A stretch of 64,000 bases of DNA from Sva-07 sp963741755 (GCA_963741755.1 CAVUJG010000004.1:1-64000); one strand, 5' to 3'; shown: positions 43,610-52,508, counted from the stretch's first letter. Made by a program: numbers and translations. Notes: a model not told the origin generated them from the sequence alone.

Positions 43610-45126
43610 CAGTCGTAGCGCAGGCAGCCGTCGTCGAGGTCGAGGGCGGGGAGTTCGGTCTTCTCGGTCCAGTAGTCCTGCGTGTGCTGCCACTCGGGCT
43701 TGTCGCCGCGCTTGGGCATCAGATGTTGGCTGCGCATCAGATAGCCGGGATTGAAGTTGTCGGGATCGATCCATGCCCCCAGCTCCATGTCGGCGTCCTC
43801 GGGACGCAGTTGCGGCACGACCTTCGATGCGCCGACCTTGTCCATGTGGTGCAGCAGGCGGCACACGAAGTCGCCGAGCAGGTCGGCTCGCAGCGTCCAA
43901 CTCGCCCGGAAGTAGCCGAACACCCAGAGCAGGTTCGGTACGCCGGTGAACATCATCCCGCGGTACGTGACGGTGTCGGCGAAGTTCACCGGGGTTCCGT
44001 CGACGGTGAACGCAATGTCGCCGAGCACGCTGAGGTCGAAGCCTGTTGCAGTCACGATCACGTCGGCGTCGAGCTGCTTGCCCGACTTCAACAAGATGCC
44101 CGTTGCATTGAACGTCTCGATCTCGTCGGTGACCACCGACGCGAGGCCGGCGCTGATCCCTTTGAAGAGGTCGCCGTCGGGGACCATCGCCAGCCGTTGC
44201 TGCCACGGCCGGTACTTCGGGGTGAAGTGCGTGTCGACGTCGTAGCCATCGGGCAGCTCGGCGCGCACGGCGTTGAGCAGTTCGGTACGGACCCACTCGG
44301 GCTCCTCGAACGACAGCTTCGTGATCAACGCCTGGTCCTGCAGTGCCTTGCGCCGAACAATTTCGTGTGTCCACTCCTCGGGGATCTCGAGGCTGCGCAG
44401 CATGTCGGCGACCTCGTTGACGTTCGGGCGCGAGACGAAGTAGGTGGGCGACCGCTGCAGCATCGTGACGTGCTCGCACTCACCGGCGATCGCCGGTACG
44501 AGCGTGGCCGCGGTCGCGCCGGAACCGATGACCAGCACCTGCTTGCCCGACAGATCGATGTCGGTCGGCCACGTCTGGGGGTGCACGATCTGACCCTGGT
44601 AGTCGGCCATGCCCGGCCAGTCGGGCGTGTAGCCCTGCTCGTGGCGGTAGTAGCCCTGACACATCCACAGGAAGTTCGTGGTGAACGTGAATGCCTCGGC
44701 CGCGCCACTCGACGGATCGGTACGTGTGCCGTGCACGGTCCAGAGGTTGTCGTCGCTCGACCACTCGGCCGTCGAGATCGCGTGGTGATACCGAATGTGG
44801 TGATCGAGGTCGTTCTCCTCGATCACCTCACCCATGTAGGCAAGGATCTTGTCGGCGGTGGCGATCGGCGGACCGATCCACGGCTTGAACCGGTAGCCGA
44901 ACGTGTAGAGGTCGCTGTCCGAGCGGATGCCCGGGTACTTGTGCGTGAGCCATGTGCCGCCGAAGCTCTCGAACTTCTCCAGGATGACGAACGACTTCTC
45001 CGGATACTGATCCTGCAGGTGGTATCCCGCGCCGATTCCTGAGATCCCGGCTCCGACGATCAGAACATCGACGTGCTCGACCGCCTGCCCCGTGGTGTGT
45101 TCGAGCGTGCTGCTGGTTTGGCTCAT
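43609..45126 (-). CDS. Flavin-containing (Baeyer-Villiger type) monooxygenase
   Basis: 505 residues. FAD motif GAGISGIGAG near residue 25, GGTWLTHKYPGIRSDSD, NADPH motif GSGATAATL (about 200), and the ATGFDLS segment near the end. The FxGxxxHxxxWP-type signature appears as YQGQIVHPQTWP, typical of class B monooxygenases. Likely inserts oxygen into ketones or oxidises heteroatoms in a xenobiotic or steroid-like substrate. AAGGAGGG precedes the ATG. Confidence 0.9.
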   Translation of the reverse strand: MSQTSSTLEHTTGQAVEHVDVLIVGAGISGIGAGYHLQDQYPEKSFVILEKFESFGGTWLTHKYPGIRSDSDLYTFGYRFKPWIGPPIATADKILAYMGEVIEENDLDHHIRYHHAISTAEWSSDDNLWTVHGTRTDPSSGAAEAFTFTTNFLWMCQGYYRHEQGYTPDWPGMADYQGQIVHPQTWPTDIDLSGKQVLVIGSGATAATLVPAIAGECEHVTMLQRSPTYFVSRPNVNEVADMLRSLEIPEEWTHEIVRRKALQDQALITKLSFEEPEWVRTELLNAVRAELPDGYDVDTHFTPKYRPWQQRLAMVPDGDLFKGISAGLASVVTDEIETFNATGILLKSGKQLDADVIVTATGFDLSVLGDIAFTVDGTPVNFADTVTYRGMMFTGVPNLLWVFGYFRASWTLRADLLGDFVCRLLHHMDKVGASKVVPQLRPEDADMELGAWIDPDNFNPGYLMRSQHLMPKRGDKPEWQHTQDYWTEKTELPALDLDDGCLRYD

Positions 45127-45208
45127 GTCGCCCTCCTTGTCCCGTCGGCAGCTTCGCGCACCGACGCTGCGCTCCCGTAACCCACGCCGCCTGCAAGGAT
45201 CGAGGCTG

Positions 45209-45625
45209 ATGGCTGAGTGGATCTGTCCCGAATGCGGACGGCTGTTCGGACGCTCCGGGCAGTCGCACGACTGCGCGCCCGGACTCAGCCTCGAGGAGTA
45301 CTTCGACACCGGCCCGTCGCACGAGCGGCCGATCTTCGATGTGGTGATGGCGCACGTCGAAACGCTCGGGCCGGTGCACGCCGACATCGTGTCGGTCGGG
45401 GTGTTCCTCAAGAACCCCCGCAAGTTCGCCGAACTGCGACCCAAGGATCGATGGGTCGCGATCTCGTTCTCGCTGCGCCGACGAGCCACGCATCCAACGA
45501 TCACCCGCAAGGTCGTCGAGTACGGCAACCGGTACTGGCACGTCGCCAACGTCCGCGAGCCGGAGGAGGTCGATGCAGCGCTGCTCGACCTGCTCACCGA
45601 GGCCTACAACGACGAACCGACCTGA
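45209..45625 (+). CDS. DUF5655-domain protein with N-terminal zinc knuckle
   Basis: 138 residues. CPEC...SHDC at the N-terminus could hold a zinc ion. The remainder (IFDVVMAHVETLGPVHADIVSVGVFLK, WVAISFSLRR) matches the small DUF5655 domain often found next to DNA-modifying or transport proteins. Function unknown. ATG at 45209 directly precedes the zinc-binding residues. Confidence 0.78.
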   Translation: MAEWICPECGRLFGRSGQSHDCAPGLSLEEYFDTGPSHERPIFDVVMAHVETLGPVHADIVSVGVFLKNPRKFAELRPKDRWVAISFSLRRRATHPTITRKVVEYGNRYWHVANVREPEEVDAALLDLLTEAYNDEPT

Positions 45626-45666
45626 CATCGCTGAAGCGCCGGCCCGCAGCGGCGACACTGTGCAGC

Positions 45667-46635
45667 GTGAGAATCGATTGTGCCGCCTACGTCGACGGCG
45701 AGCGTTGCGACTTCGATCCGTCGACGATGACCATCGACGACGAGGTCGTCGGCGACGGATTCGTGTGGCTGGGGCTTCGGATGCCCGACCAGGCCGAATT
45801 GCAGGAGGGGATGGAATCGCTCGGCATCACCGGCGTGTCGGCGCTCGACGTCCTGACGCCGCATGCCCGGCCGGTGTTGACCGTCGAGGGTTCGATCGTG
45901 CAGCTCGTGCTGCGGACCGCTGCCTACGAGGATCGCAACGAGACGATCGCGCTCGGCGAGATGACCGTGCTTCTCGGACCTCGGGCGGTGATCACGATCC
46001 GCCACGGCCAGGCCAGCCAGCTGTCGTCGGCGCGGGCCGCGCTCGAAGCCGATCCCGACCGTCTCCGCCTCGGTCCGGTTGCCGTTGTCGCCGCCGTGGT
46101 CAACGTGGTGATCGACGGTTACGGCCCGGCGCTCGACGGCTTCGAGAACGACGTCATCGAGGTGGAACGTGACGTGTTCTCCGACAGCAACCGCCAGCCG
46201 GTACAGCGTCTCTACAAACTGAAGCGTGAGGTGCGCCGCATGATCGTGGCGATCGACTCGCTCGACGATCCGCTCGCCCGACTCATCCGGGTGCGCGGCC
46301 CGCAGTTCGCGCCCGAGGTCCTCCACGACCTCAACGAAGCGTCCGATCAACTCGACCGAGCCGTCACGCGCGCGCATTCGTTGTCAGGCCTGCTCGACGC
46401 TGCGCTCACCGCGAGCCTCACCCAGATCTCTGTTCGCCAGAACGACGACATGCGCAAGATCAGCGCCTGGGTCGCAATGGCTGCTGTGCCGACCATGGTC
46501 GCGGGGATCTATGGCATGAACTTCGAGAACATGCCGGAGCTGCAGTGGGCGGTCGGGTACCCGGTCGTGCTCTCGCTCACTGCGATCGCGGTTGCACTGC
46601 TGTACCGACAGTTCAAGAAGTCCGGCTGGCTCTGA
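45667..46635 (+). CDS. corA: CorA-family magnesium/cobalt transporter
   Basis: 322 residues. Large soluble N-terminal domain with long helices (DGFENDVIEVERDVF), then two C-terminal membrane helices with the diagnostic YGMNFENMPEL between them. It forms pentameric channels for Mg2+ or Co2+. GTG at 45667 fits the domain start. The gene ends inside the stem of a hairpin shared with the opposing gene. Confidence 0.92.
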   Translation: MRIDCAAYVDGERCDFDPSTMTIDDEVVGDGFVWLGLRMPDQAELQEGMESLGITGVSALDVLTPHARPVLTVEGSIVQLVLRTAAYEDRNETIALGEMTVLLGPRAVITIRHGQASQLSSARAALEADPDRLRLGPVAVVAAVVNVVIDGYGPALDGFENDVIEVERDVFSDSNRQPVQRLYKLKREVRRMIVAIDSLDDPLARLIRVRGPQFAPEVLHDLNEASDQLDRAVTRAHSLSGLLDAALTASLTQISVRQNDDMRKISAWVAMAAVPTMVAGIYGMNFENMPELQWAVGYPVVLSLTAIAVALLYRQFKKSGWL

Positions 46636-46670
46636 GGAACATCTGGTGTCAGGAGACCAGATGTACCTCA
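46633..46670. terminator. Bidirectional hairpin holding both stop codons (CATC/GTCAG family)
   Basis: Arms TGAGGAACATCTGGT (46633-46647) and ACCAGATGTACCTCA (46656-46670), one mismatch, loop GTCAGGAG. The left arm begins with the TGA of corA and the right arm ends with the TCA (stop) of the opposing SDR. Confidence 0.82.
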
Positions 46671-47525
46671 GACGACGGCGTTGGAGCTGCGGGCGATCAG
46701 CTTGCCGAGCGCCCACTGCGAGGCTCGTGGCGAGATCCGAGCGGCCGCGTCGAAGACGTGAGCGTCGGGGCCGATCAACGCGCGCCGCTTGTTCTTTTCG
46801 ACCGCACCGATGATCAGCTGGGCTGCCTTCTGCGGTGTGGTGCGGGTGAGCCGCTCGAAGTCGACAGCGGCCTGCTCGGCGTCGACGGCTTCCGCGTGCT
46901 CGGCGAACTCGAACCGGGCGTTGCGGGCGATGTTGGTACGGATGCCGCCGGGATGGATCGTCGTGGCCGACACGCCGCACTGCTCGATGTCGAGTTCGGT
47001 GCGCAACGCGTCGGTGAAGCCCCGCACGGCGAACTTCGCAGAGTTGTACGCCGACTGGCTGGGGATCCCCAGCAGGCCGAACACGCTGGAGATGTTGACG
47101 ATGTGGCCGTCACCCGATGCCTTCAGGTGGGGGAGGAACGCCAGCGTTCCGTGCACGACACCCCAGAAGTTGATGTCCATCAGCCAGCGGAAGCTCTCGT
47201 AGCTCATCGCGCTCACGTCGGCGCTGAGTGCGACCCCTGCATTGTTGAAGATCAGGTTGACCTGCCCGAACTCGTCGGCGATCGCGGTCGCCCATGACTC
47301 GACAGCGTCGCGGTCGGTGACATCGACGCGTGTACCCGACACCTTCACGCTGCCACGAGCACCGGCGGCGTGCTCGACCATCGCCACCGTCTCGGCCAGC
47401 CCGGCATCGTCGACGTCGGACAGCGCGAGGTGACTTCCCTTTCCGGCGAGTTCCACCGCGAGGCCGCGGCCGATGCCAGACCCCGCACCGGTGATCGCTG
47501 CGACCTTGCCTCGGAACTGCTTCAT
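46668..47525 (-). CDS. Short-chain dehydrogenase/reductase
   Basis: 285 residues. TGAGSGIGR, DVDDAG (Asp selects NAD), NNAGV, Ser in NISSVFG and YNSAK. The extended C-terminal tail (RISPRASQWALGKLIARSS) occurs in many actinobacterial SDRs. Substrate unknown; no operon partner. Confidence 0.9.
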   Translation of the reverse strand: MKQFRGKVAAITGAGSGIGRGLAVELAGKGSHLALSDVDDAGLAETVAMVEHAAGARGSVKVSGTRVDVTDRDAVESWATAIADEFGQVNLIFNNAGVALSADVSAMSYESFRWLMDINFWGVVHGTLAFLPHLKASGDGHIVNISSVFGLLGIPSQSAYNSAKFAVRGFTDALRTELDIEQCGVSATTIHPGGIRTNIARNARFEFAEHAEAVDAEQAAVDFERLTRTTPQKAAQLIIGAVEKNKRRALIGPDAHVFDAAARISPRASQWALGKLIARSSNAVV

Positions 47526-47584
47526 GACGCCGACTCTACGGAATCGACGTCTGGGGTCGGGCGGCGCGGGTCGGGCGGCGCCGG

Positions 47585-47815
47585 TCAGGCGGCCAGAGCG
47601 AACCGGCGGCGGCCCGAGCTGATCTGCATGGCCAGCAATCCGAAGGCACGCTCGCGCACCGGTGCGGGCTCGTGCTCGTCGGCGAACACTTCGGTGAGGA
47701 CCGGTGAGGCATCGGCGGCAGCGGCGAGCGCCACGACAACGTCGATGGTCTGGTGGTCGAGGGCGTCGAAACCCTGACGGTCGATGGTGATGGCGATCTG
47801 GTCGAGCGAGCTCAT
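47585..47815 (-). CDS. Small protein of unknown function
   Basis: 76 residues, helical, with a Arg-rich C-terminus (ISSGRRRFALAA). No family recognised. ATG at 47815 is chosen; the open frame goes on upstream but there overlaps the LysR gene on the other strand. It is divergent from LysR and could be its target. Coding status is supported mainly by position and codon use. Confidence 0.5.
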   Translation of the reverse strand: MSSLDQIAITIDRQGFDALDHQTIDVVVALAAAADASPVLTEVFADEHEPAPVRERAFGLLAMQISSGRRRFALAA

Positions 47816-47871
47816 GCCACCACGGTACGGATGATCAAGCGACATCACTGGCGATGATTCGGAGTCATGAT

Positions 47872-47888
47872 CATCAGATATACTGATG
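47872..47888 (+). promoter_or_regulatory. Palindrome over the -10 of the LysR gene
   Basis: CATCAGATATACTGATG: perfect CATCAG/CTGATG arms around five bases. It contains TATACT (47879-47884), an excellent -10 eight bases before the ATG at 47892, which implies a leaderless message and autoregulation. Confidence 0.6.
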
Positions 47889-47891
47889 TTC

Positions 47892-48851
47892 ATGCCTGGG
47901 CTCCGGGATCTCGATCTGCGCCACCTGCTAGCGCTCGACGCGGTCGCGACCGAAGGAACGTTCGCACGGGCCGCCGACCGGCTCGGGTACACGCAGTCGG
48001 CGATCAGCCAGCAGATCGCTGCACTCGAACGGGCAGTTGGTGAGCGGGTCTTCGATCGGCCCGGCGGACCTCGCGCTGTCGAGCTCACGCCGTTCGGCGC
48101 TGAGCTCCTGCGCGGTGGCCGCGACCTGCTCGGCCGGGTTGCAGCGCTCTCCGACGACCTCGACCGTTTCCGCTCCGGCCACTCCGGACGCCTCACGGTC
48201 GGCACGTTCCAGAGCGTGTCGTCGGCGGTGCTGCCGATGGTGCTCGGCAGGTTCCGCTCGGAGCACCCCGACGTCGAGGTGCACATGCTCGAGACCGACG
48301 ACGACGACGAACTCGTGGGCCACCTCGAACGTGGCCAGATCGAGGTGTCGTTCCTCGTCGGCGAGGTATCCGAGCCGGCACAATCCGGGTTCGAGTCGAG
48401 ACATCTGCTCACCGACCCCTTCGTGCTGATCGCCCGGCCCGGTCAGTTCCCGCCCGGCCCGGTGTCGCTCGCCGCGTTCGCCGATGAACCGCTGATCGGC
48501 CAGCACCCGAACTCCTGTCAACTGCTCAACGAGGCAGGGTTGCGCTCGGGCGGTCTCGATCCGAGCTACGTGTTCCGTTCGAACGACAACGGCACCGTCG
48601 CGGCGATGGTGCGCGCCGGCATGGGCGTTGCAGTGATGCCGTTGCTGTGCACCGAGCCAGAGGATCCGCGCACCGAACTCCATCCGCTCGATCCGCCGAT
48701 CCCCGGCCGGCAGGTGTCGATCGCTTGGCGAGCGGGACGCACGCTCTCGCCTGCGGCCGCTGCCTTCATCGAGATGGCGACAGCGGTGTGCGGTGAGCTG
48801 TCCGAGCCGGACGAGCGCTTCGATCTGGCCGCAGCTACCGTCTCGGTATGA
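47892..48851 (+). CDS. LysR-family transcriptional regulator
   Basis: 319 residues. N-terminal winged helix (LRHLLALDAVATEGTFARAADRLGYTQSAISQQIAALER) and periplasmic-binding-like effector domain. ATG at 47892 is preferred over 47886 because of the -10 placement. It overlaps the next gene by four bases, an unusual co-directional arrangement for LysR, so it may control that gene together with the divergent small gene. Confidence 0.9.
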   Translation: MPGLRDLDLRHLLALDAVATEGTFARAADRLGYTQSAISQQIAALERAVGERVFDRPGGPRAVELTPFGAELLRGGRDLLGRVAALSDDLDRFRSGHSGRLTVGTFQSVSSAVLPMVLGRFRSEHPDVEVHMLETDDDDELVGHLERGQIEVSFLVGEVSEPAQSGFESRHLLTDPFVLIARPGQFPPGPVSLAAFADEPLIGQHPNSCQLLNEAGLRSGGLDPSYVFRSNDNGTVAAMVRAGMGVAVMPLLCTEPEDPRTELHPLDPPIPGRQVSIAWRAGRTLSPAAAAFIEMATAVCGELSEPDERFDLAAATVSV

Positions 48852-49643
48852 CCGAGCCGCACGACATCACGGTCCGCAAGGTGAAGTTCGAGTTCCCCGA
48901 CGAACTCGACGACGTTCTGCCGGGCAACGATCCCGTTCGGGAGACCTACATGGTGGCGTTCTCGCTCACGATGCCGTATCTCGAGCCCTATCTGATCCGC
49001 ACGTTCCGCTCGGTCGCCGACGACATCACCGACCCCGGCCTCGCCGCCGACGTCAAAGGGTTCGTCGGCCAGGAGGCGCAGCACTTCCAGAACCATCGCC
49101 GGATCAACGAGATCATCAAGGCTCAACTCGGCCCGACCGTCGCCGCCGACCTGCAGGCGATCGAGGCGCGACTCGATGCCGACTACCGCCGCTTCAACAC
49201 GTCGAAGTCGCGTCGGTTCAACCTCGCCTACGCCGAGGGGTTCGAGGCGATGACATGTGCCATGGCGCTCACGTCGATCGCTGAGGCCGAAGCGGGCAGG
49301 GGCTCGATCTCGCCGGGGCCGTGGGGGCAGCTGTGGGCATGGCATCTCGCCGAAGAGATGGAGCACCGCACGGTTGCGTTCGATCTCTACGAGCATCTCG
49401 AGGGCAGCTACCCGTACCGCGTGGCCGGGTCGCTGCGGGCGCAGGCCCACTTCCAGCGTGCGATCGACCGGCTCCAGCGTGTGTTGCTCGCCTCGCAGGG
49501 CGAGCCCGCCAAGCCGCACGTCCCGCCGTGGTTCCGCGCCGGCCGATCCCGCTACCTGAACACGTTCAAGCGCAGCTATGACCCGGGCCGACCTCGACCC
49601 CGGCCCCATCCCCGCGCTGATCCTGTCCCAATACGCCGCCTGA
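48848..49643 (+). CDS. PF10118-type (COG3687) metal-dependent hydrolase, 3' frameshift
   Basis: About 265 residues when corrected. Conserved histidine/glutamate pairs GQEAQHFQNH and EEMEHRTVAFDLYEH suggest a di-metal helical bundle as in this family (COG3687). After YDPG the frame changes near 49586 (one extra G): the right frame reads ADLDPGPIPALILSQYAA and stops at 49643, while the uncorrected one runs on through a repeat into the opposite gene. Function of the family is unknown, possibly an oxygenase or hydrolase. Confidence 0.8.
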
Positions 49644-49653
49644 CGTCACCCGA

Positions 49654-49727
49654 CCACCCCCGTTTGCGTGCGGTTTCGGATGGACCGTCCCGGCCGAATC
49701 TGCGCGCAAACGAAGTACTTGGGTGGG
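49654..49727. repeat. Long imperfect inverted repeat, family 2, copy A
   Basis: Nested arms: CCACCC/GGGTGG, CGTTTGCG (49661)/CGCAAACG (49705) and TTCGG/CCGAA. Left sequence CGTTTGCGTGCGGTTTCGGA is shared with copy B at 50672. It lies between converging genes, four bases before the hydroxylase stop. Confidence 0.72.
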
Positions 49728-49730
49728 GCC

Positions 49731-50648
49731 TCAGGCGGTGGGTTGCCAGCCGGGGCGCCCGAAGATGTGCCGCAGCTTGGTGCGCCAGCCGTCGGCTCGG
49801 CGGACGTCGCGGGCGATGTCGACGAACTCGTGGTAGCCGATGCGGATCGGGTTGAAGGTGTGGATGTTCTTGGTGAGGCCGTACTTGATGCGACGCACCT
49901 CGGGCTCGAACGTGCCGAACAGTCGATCCCACACGATGAGGATGCCGCCGTAGTTCTTGTCGAGGTACTGCGGGTTCGCTCCATGGTGCACGCGATGGTG
50001 TGACGGCGTGTTGAACACGGCTTCGACCGGCTTCGGGAGCCGGTCGATCGCCTCGGTGTGGATCCAGTACTGGTACAGCAGGTTGATCTGTCCCGCCTTG
50101 ACGACGTGGTGCGCGGGGATGCCGAAGAGGGGCATCGGCAGGAACACCCACGAGGTGAGAAATCCCGACCACGGCTGTCGCAACGCCGTCGACAGGTTGT
50201 AGTGCTCGCTCGAGTGGTGGCTGACGTGGTTCGCCCACAACAACCGAACCTCGTGCATCCAGCGGTGATCCCAGTAGTAGAGGAAGTCCCAGGCGACCAT
50301 CGCCACCGGCAGCGACCATTTGGTCACGCCGAGATCCACGATGCGGCGCTTGTACACGGCGCGGGCCATCGCCCCGACCGCACCGGCGATCGCCAAGTTG
50401 ACGGCGACATTCCCGGCGAGCATCGCCAGGCTCGCGGTGGTGTCGCGTCGCTCGTAGCCCACTGGCACCAGCGGGTCGACCGGAAGCCTCCGGTCGGCGA
50501 GCTCCTCGGGTGTGGCGTCGTCGAGGTCGCCGAACTCACGCAGCTCACGACGCGAGAGCACCCGGGCCTCCCACACCATCGTGCCCACGAACACCGGAAG
50601 CGACAGCAGGTCGATCGCGTCGATCGGGCGCGAGTTCAGCTGCTTCAC
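49731..50648 (-). CDS. Fatty acid hydroxylase / sterol desaturase family protein
   Basis: 305 residues. Two or three membrane segments and the histidine clusters of the di-iron family: HRWMHE, HVSHHSSEHYN and HRVHHG. These hydroxylate or desaturate lipids in the membrane. GTG at 50648 follows a GGAGG-like site on the minus strand; longer readings enter repeat copy B. Repeat copies A and B lie directly at its two ends. Confidence 0.87.
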   Translation of the reverse strand: MKQLNSRPIDAIDLLSLPVFVGTMVWEARVLSRRELREFGDLDDATPEELADRRLPVDPLVPVGYERRDTTASLAMLAGNVAVNLAIAGAVGAMARAVYKRRIVDLGVTKWSLPVAMVAWDFLYYWDHRWMHEVRLLWANHVSHHSSEHYNLSTALRQPWSGFLTSWVFLPMPLFGIPAHHVVKAGQINLLYQYWIHTEAIDRLPKPVEAVFNTPSHHRVHHGANPQYLDKNYGGILIVWDRLFGTFEPEVRRIKYGLTKNIHTFNPIRIGYHEFVDIARDVRRADGWRTKLRHIFGRPGWQPTA

Positions 50649-50671
50649 AACCTCCAGTCTGGCCGCCCCCA

Positions 50672-50737
50672 CCCCACGTTTGTGTGCAGTTCCGGATGGC
50701 CCACCCCATCCGAGAACTGCTCGCAAACGGGGAGGGG
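50672..50737. repeat. Long imperfect inverted repeat, family 2, copy B
   Basis: Arms CGTTTGTG (50677)/CGCAAACG (50722) and GCAGTTCCGGATGG/CCATCCGAGAACTGC; CCCC/GGGG flanks. Left half resembles copy A in the same orientation. It sits in the gap between the divergent hydroxylase and phosphatase genes and so must contain or neighbour their promoters. Confidence 0.72.
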
Positions 50738-50751
50738 AGTAGGTTCCGGGC

Positions 50752-51564
50752 ATGGCCGACACTGCGACCACTGCCCACCGACGACATGCAGCGCAAACGA
50801 CATCGACACCTCCGACGACATCGACACCGTCACCGACGACATCGACACCTCCGACACCCCGCGACGTCGGGACCCGGAAGTTTCCGCAGTCGCGATTCGC
50901 GCCGCCTCCCGGTGCGACCGAGATCTTGTTGGTGCGTCATGGCGAGTCGGCGCCGCACGTCGAGGGCGAGTCGTTCGCGCTCGTCGACGGCCACGGTGAC
51001 CCACCGCTCGCACCCGACGGCTGGGAGCAGGCCAAGTTGGCGGCCCAACGGCTCATCGACACCGGCGAGCGCATCGCGGCCGTCTACGTCACCACGCTGC
51101 AGCGCACGCACCAGACCGCCGAGCCGCTCCTCGAATACCTCGAGATGGAAGCGACCGAGATCGCCGACCTGCGAGAGGTGTTCCTCGGCGACTGGGAGGG
51201 CGGCGAGTTTCGCAAGCGGGTGGCCGACGGCGATCCGATCGCGCAGCGCATGTATGTCGAACAGCGTTGGGACGTGATCCCGGGCGGCGAGCCGGCCCAC
51301 CAGTTCGAGAACCGTGTACGCCGCGGCATCGAACGCATCGCAGCCGACCATCCGGACGAACTCGTCGTCGCGGTCGTGCACGGCGGCGTGATCGGCCAGA
51401 TCATCAACATCGCCACCGGCTCGACGGGGTTCTCGTTCGTCGGTGCCGACAACGCGTCGATCTCCCACATCGTCGTGACACCCGATCGGTGGGTCGTGCG
51501 CTGTTGGAACGACACCTCTCACCTGAGCCCGACGTTCAGCACGGCGGCCGAACCGCTGATCTGA
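50752..51564 (+). CDS. Histidine phosphatase (phosphoglycerate mutase-like) protein
   Basis: 270 residues. The phosphatase core starts at about residue 57 with LLVRHGES (catalytic His) and includes TLQRTHQTAEPL, DWEGGE and VVHGGVIG (second His). The first 40 residues are Thr/Pro-rich and encoded by an 18/21-bp tandem repeat; they may be a linker or a mis-called start. Acts on a phosphomonoester; substrate unknown. Confidence 0.87.
   Translation: MADTATTAHRRHAAQTTSTPPTTSTPSPTTSTPPTPRDVGTRKFPQSRFAPPPGATEILLVRHGESAPHVEGESFALVDGHGDPPLAPDGWEQAKLAAQRLIDTGERIAAVYVTTLQRTHQTAEPLLEYLEMEATEIADLREVFLGDWEGGEFRKRVADGDPIAQRMYVEQRWDVIPGGEPAHQFENRVRRGIERIAADHPDELVVAVVHGGVIGQIINIATGSTGFSFVGADNASISHIVVTPDRWVVRCWNDTSHLSPTFSTAAEPLI
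50797..50853 (+). repeat. Tandem 18/21-bp repeat in the phosphatase leader
   Basis: Three units beginning ACGACATCGACACC, of 18, 21 and 18 bases. They encode TSTPP-type repeats, so copy-number change stays in frame. Confidence 0.75.
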
Positions 51565-51657
51565 TCAGCGGTTGTCAGCGATCGTTCGAAGTCGGAGAGC
51601 CGTTCGGGTCGACCTGGCGGCTGCTCTCGAGTCGCTCGGTGACACAGCGCTCATACG

Positions 51658-51924
51658 TCACGCCGCGATACCCGGCGGCTGCTCGCCGGTCACCTTCTCC
51701 CAGCCGCTCGCGGTCCCGCGCAGCGCCACCACGCGAGCGACCGCAGCGCCCACGGCGGTGGCGAGACCCCAAGCGAGCGCCTCCTGCCACGACGTGCGTC
51801 GATCGGCAGGGTTGAGCGGCGTCTCGGTGTCGCTGCGCCACAGCGCCGAGACGATCTTGCGGGCAGCGATGGCGGCGACAATCCCGGCCACCGTCGAGAA
51901 CGCGTTGTAGGTCAGCTTCTTCAT
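51658..51924 (-). CDS. DUF4235 membrane protein
   Basis: 88 residues. The order KKLTYNAFSTVAGIVAAIAARKI, a variable polar loop, and WGLATAVGAAVARVVALRGTA with the W..VTG tail matches the actinobacterial DUF4235 family. Two membrane helices. GTG at 51927 is the neighbouring alternative start; AGGAGG lies upstream. Function unknown. Confidence 0.87.
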   Translation of the reverse strand: MKKLTYNAFSTVAGIVAAIAARKIVSALWRSDTETPLNPADRRTSWQEALAWGLATAVGAAVARVVALRGTASGWEKVTGEQPPGIAA

Positions 51925-51986
51925 CACGGCCTCCTCGGTCGGTCGACGGGAGGCTGCCCCGCGGCGTCGTGTGCCAAACGGTTCGA

Positions 51987-52496
51987 CTACGACTTCGCAG
52001 GACGCCAGAACGCAGCGAGGAGCGCACCGCCACCGCCGATGCCGCCGATCGCAGCGATCAGCAGCCCGGTCCAGCCGATGAAGTCGTCGTTCAGACCGAA
52101 CGCCTCATCGAGCGACCACGCGCCGGGCCCGATCGCCCCGATCGCCAGGCCGACGATGCCGAGCGTCATCACGTATTCCCAGCCCTCGCCCGGGCGGAAG
52201 ATGAAGAATCCATTCCCTCGGTGGTTGATCGCCCAGGCCACGAACATCACGCCGACGACACCGGCGGCGGCGAACGGGGTGAGCAGGCCGAGCAACAGCA
52301 GCAGCCCGCCTCCGATCTCGGTGACACTGGCCAGCCAGGCGTGAAGCTTGGCGGGCTTCATCCCCATCGACCCGAACCAACCAGCGGTCCCGTCGATGTT
52401 CGGCCGGATGTGGTTGATGCCGTGGGCGAGCATCACCGCCCCGACGCCGCAGCGCAGCAGGAGCAGTGCGAAGTCGATGGCGTCGGCGTCGGACAT
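51987..52496 (-). CDS. DoxX-family membrane protein
   Basis: 169 residues with four to five helices. LLRCGVGAVMLAHGINHI and TEIGGGLLLLLGLLTPFAAAGVVGVM are typical of DoxX. These proteins are linked with oxidative stress and thiosulfate or quinone metabolism. It follows the EAL-HDOD gene by 12 bases, so co-transcription is likely. Confidence 0.88.
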   Translation of the reverse strand: MSDADAIDFALLLLRCGVGAVMLAHGINHIRPNIDGTAGWFGSMGMKPAKLHAWLASVTEIGGGLLLLLGLLTPFAAAGVVGVMFVAWAINHRGNGFFIFRPGEGWEYVMTLGIVGLAIGAIGPGAWSLDEAFGLNDDFIGWTGLLIAAIGGIGGGGALLAAFWRPAKS

Positions 52497-52508
52497 CGAC
52501 CCAGACTG

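Noticed and set aside
43684..45042. 452-codon plus-strand frame
   Set aside because: Shadow of the monooxygenase, which has complete FAD and NADPH motifs.
50648..50771. Longer N-terminus for the hydroxylase (start at 50771)
   Set aside because: It would be encoded by the inverted-repeat element and adds no family-like sequence.
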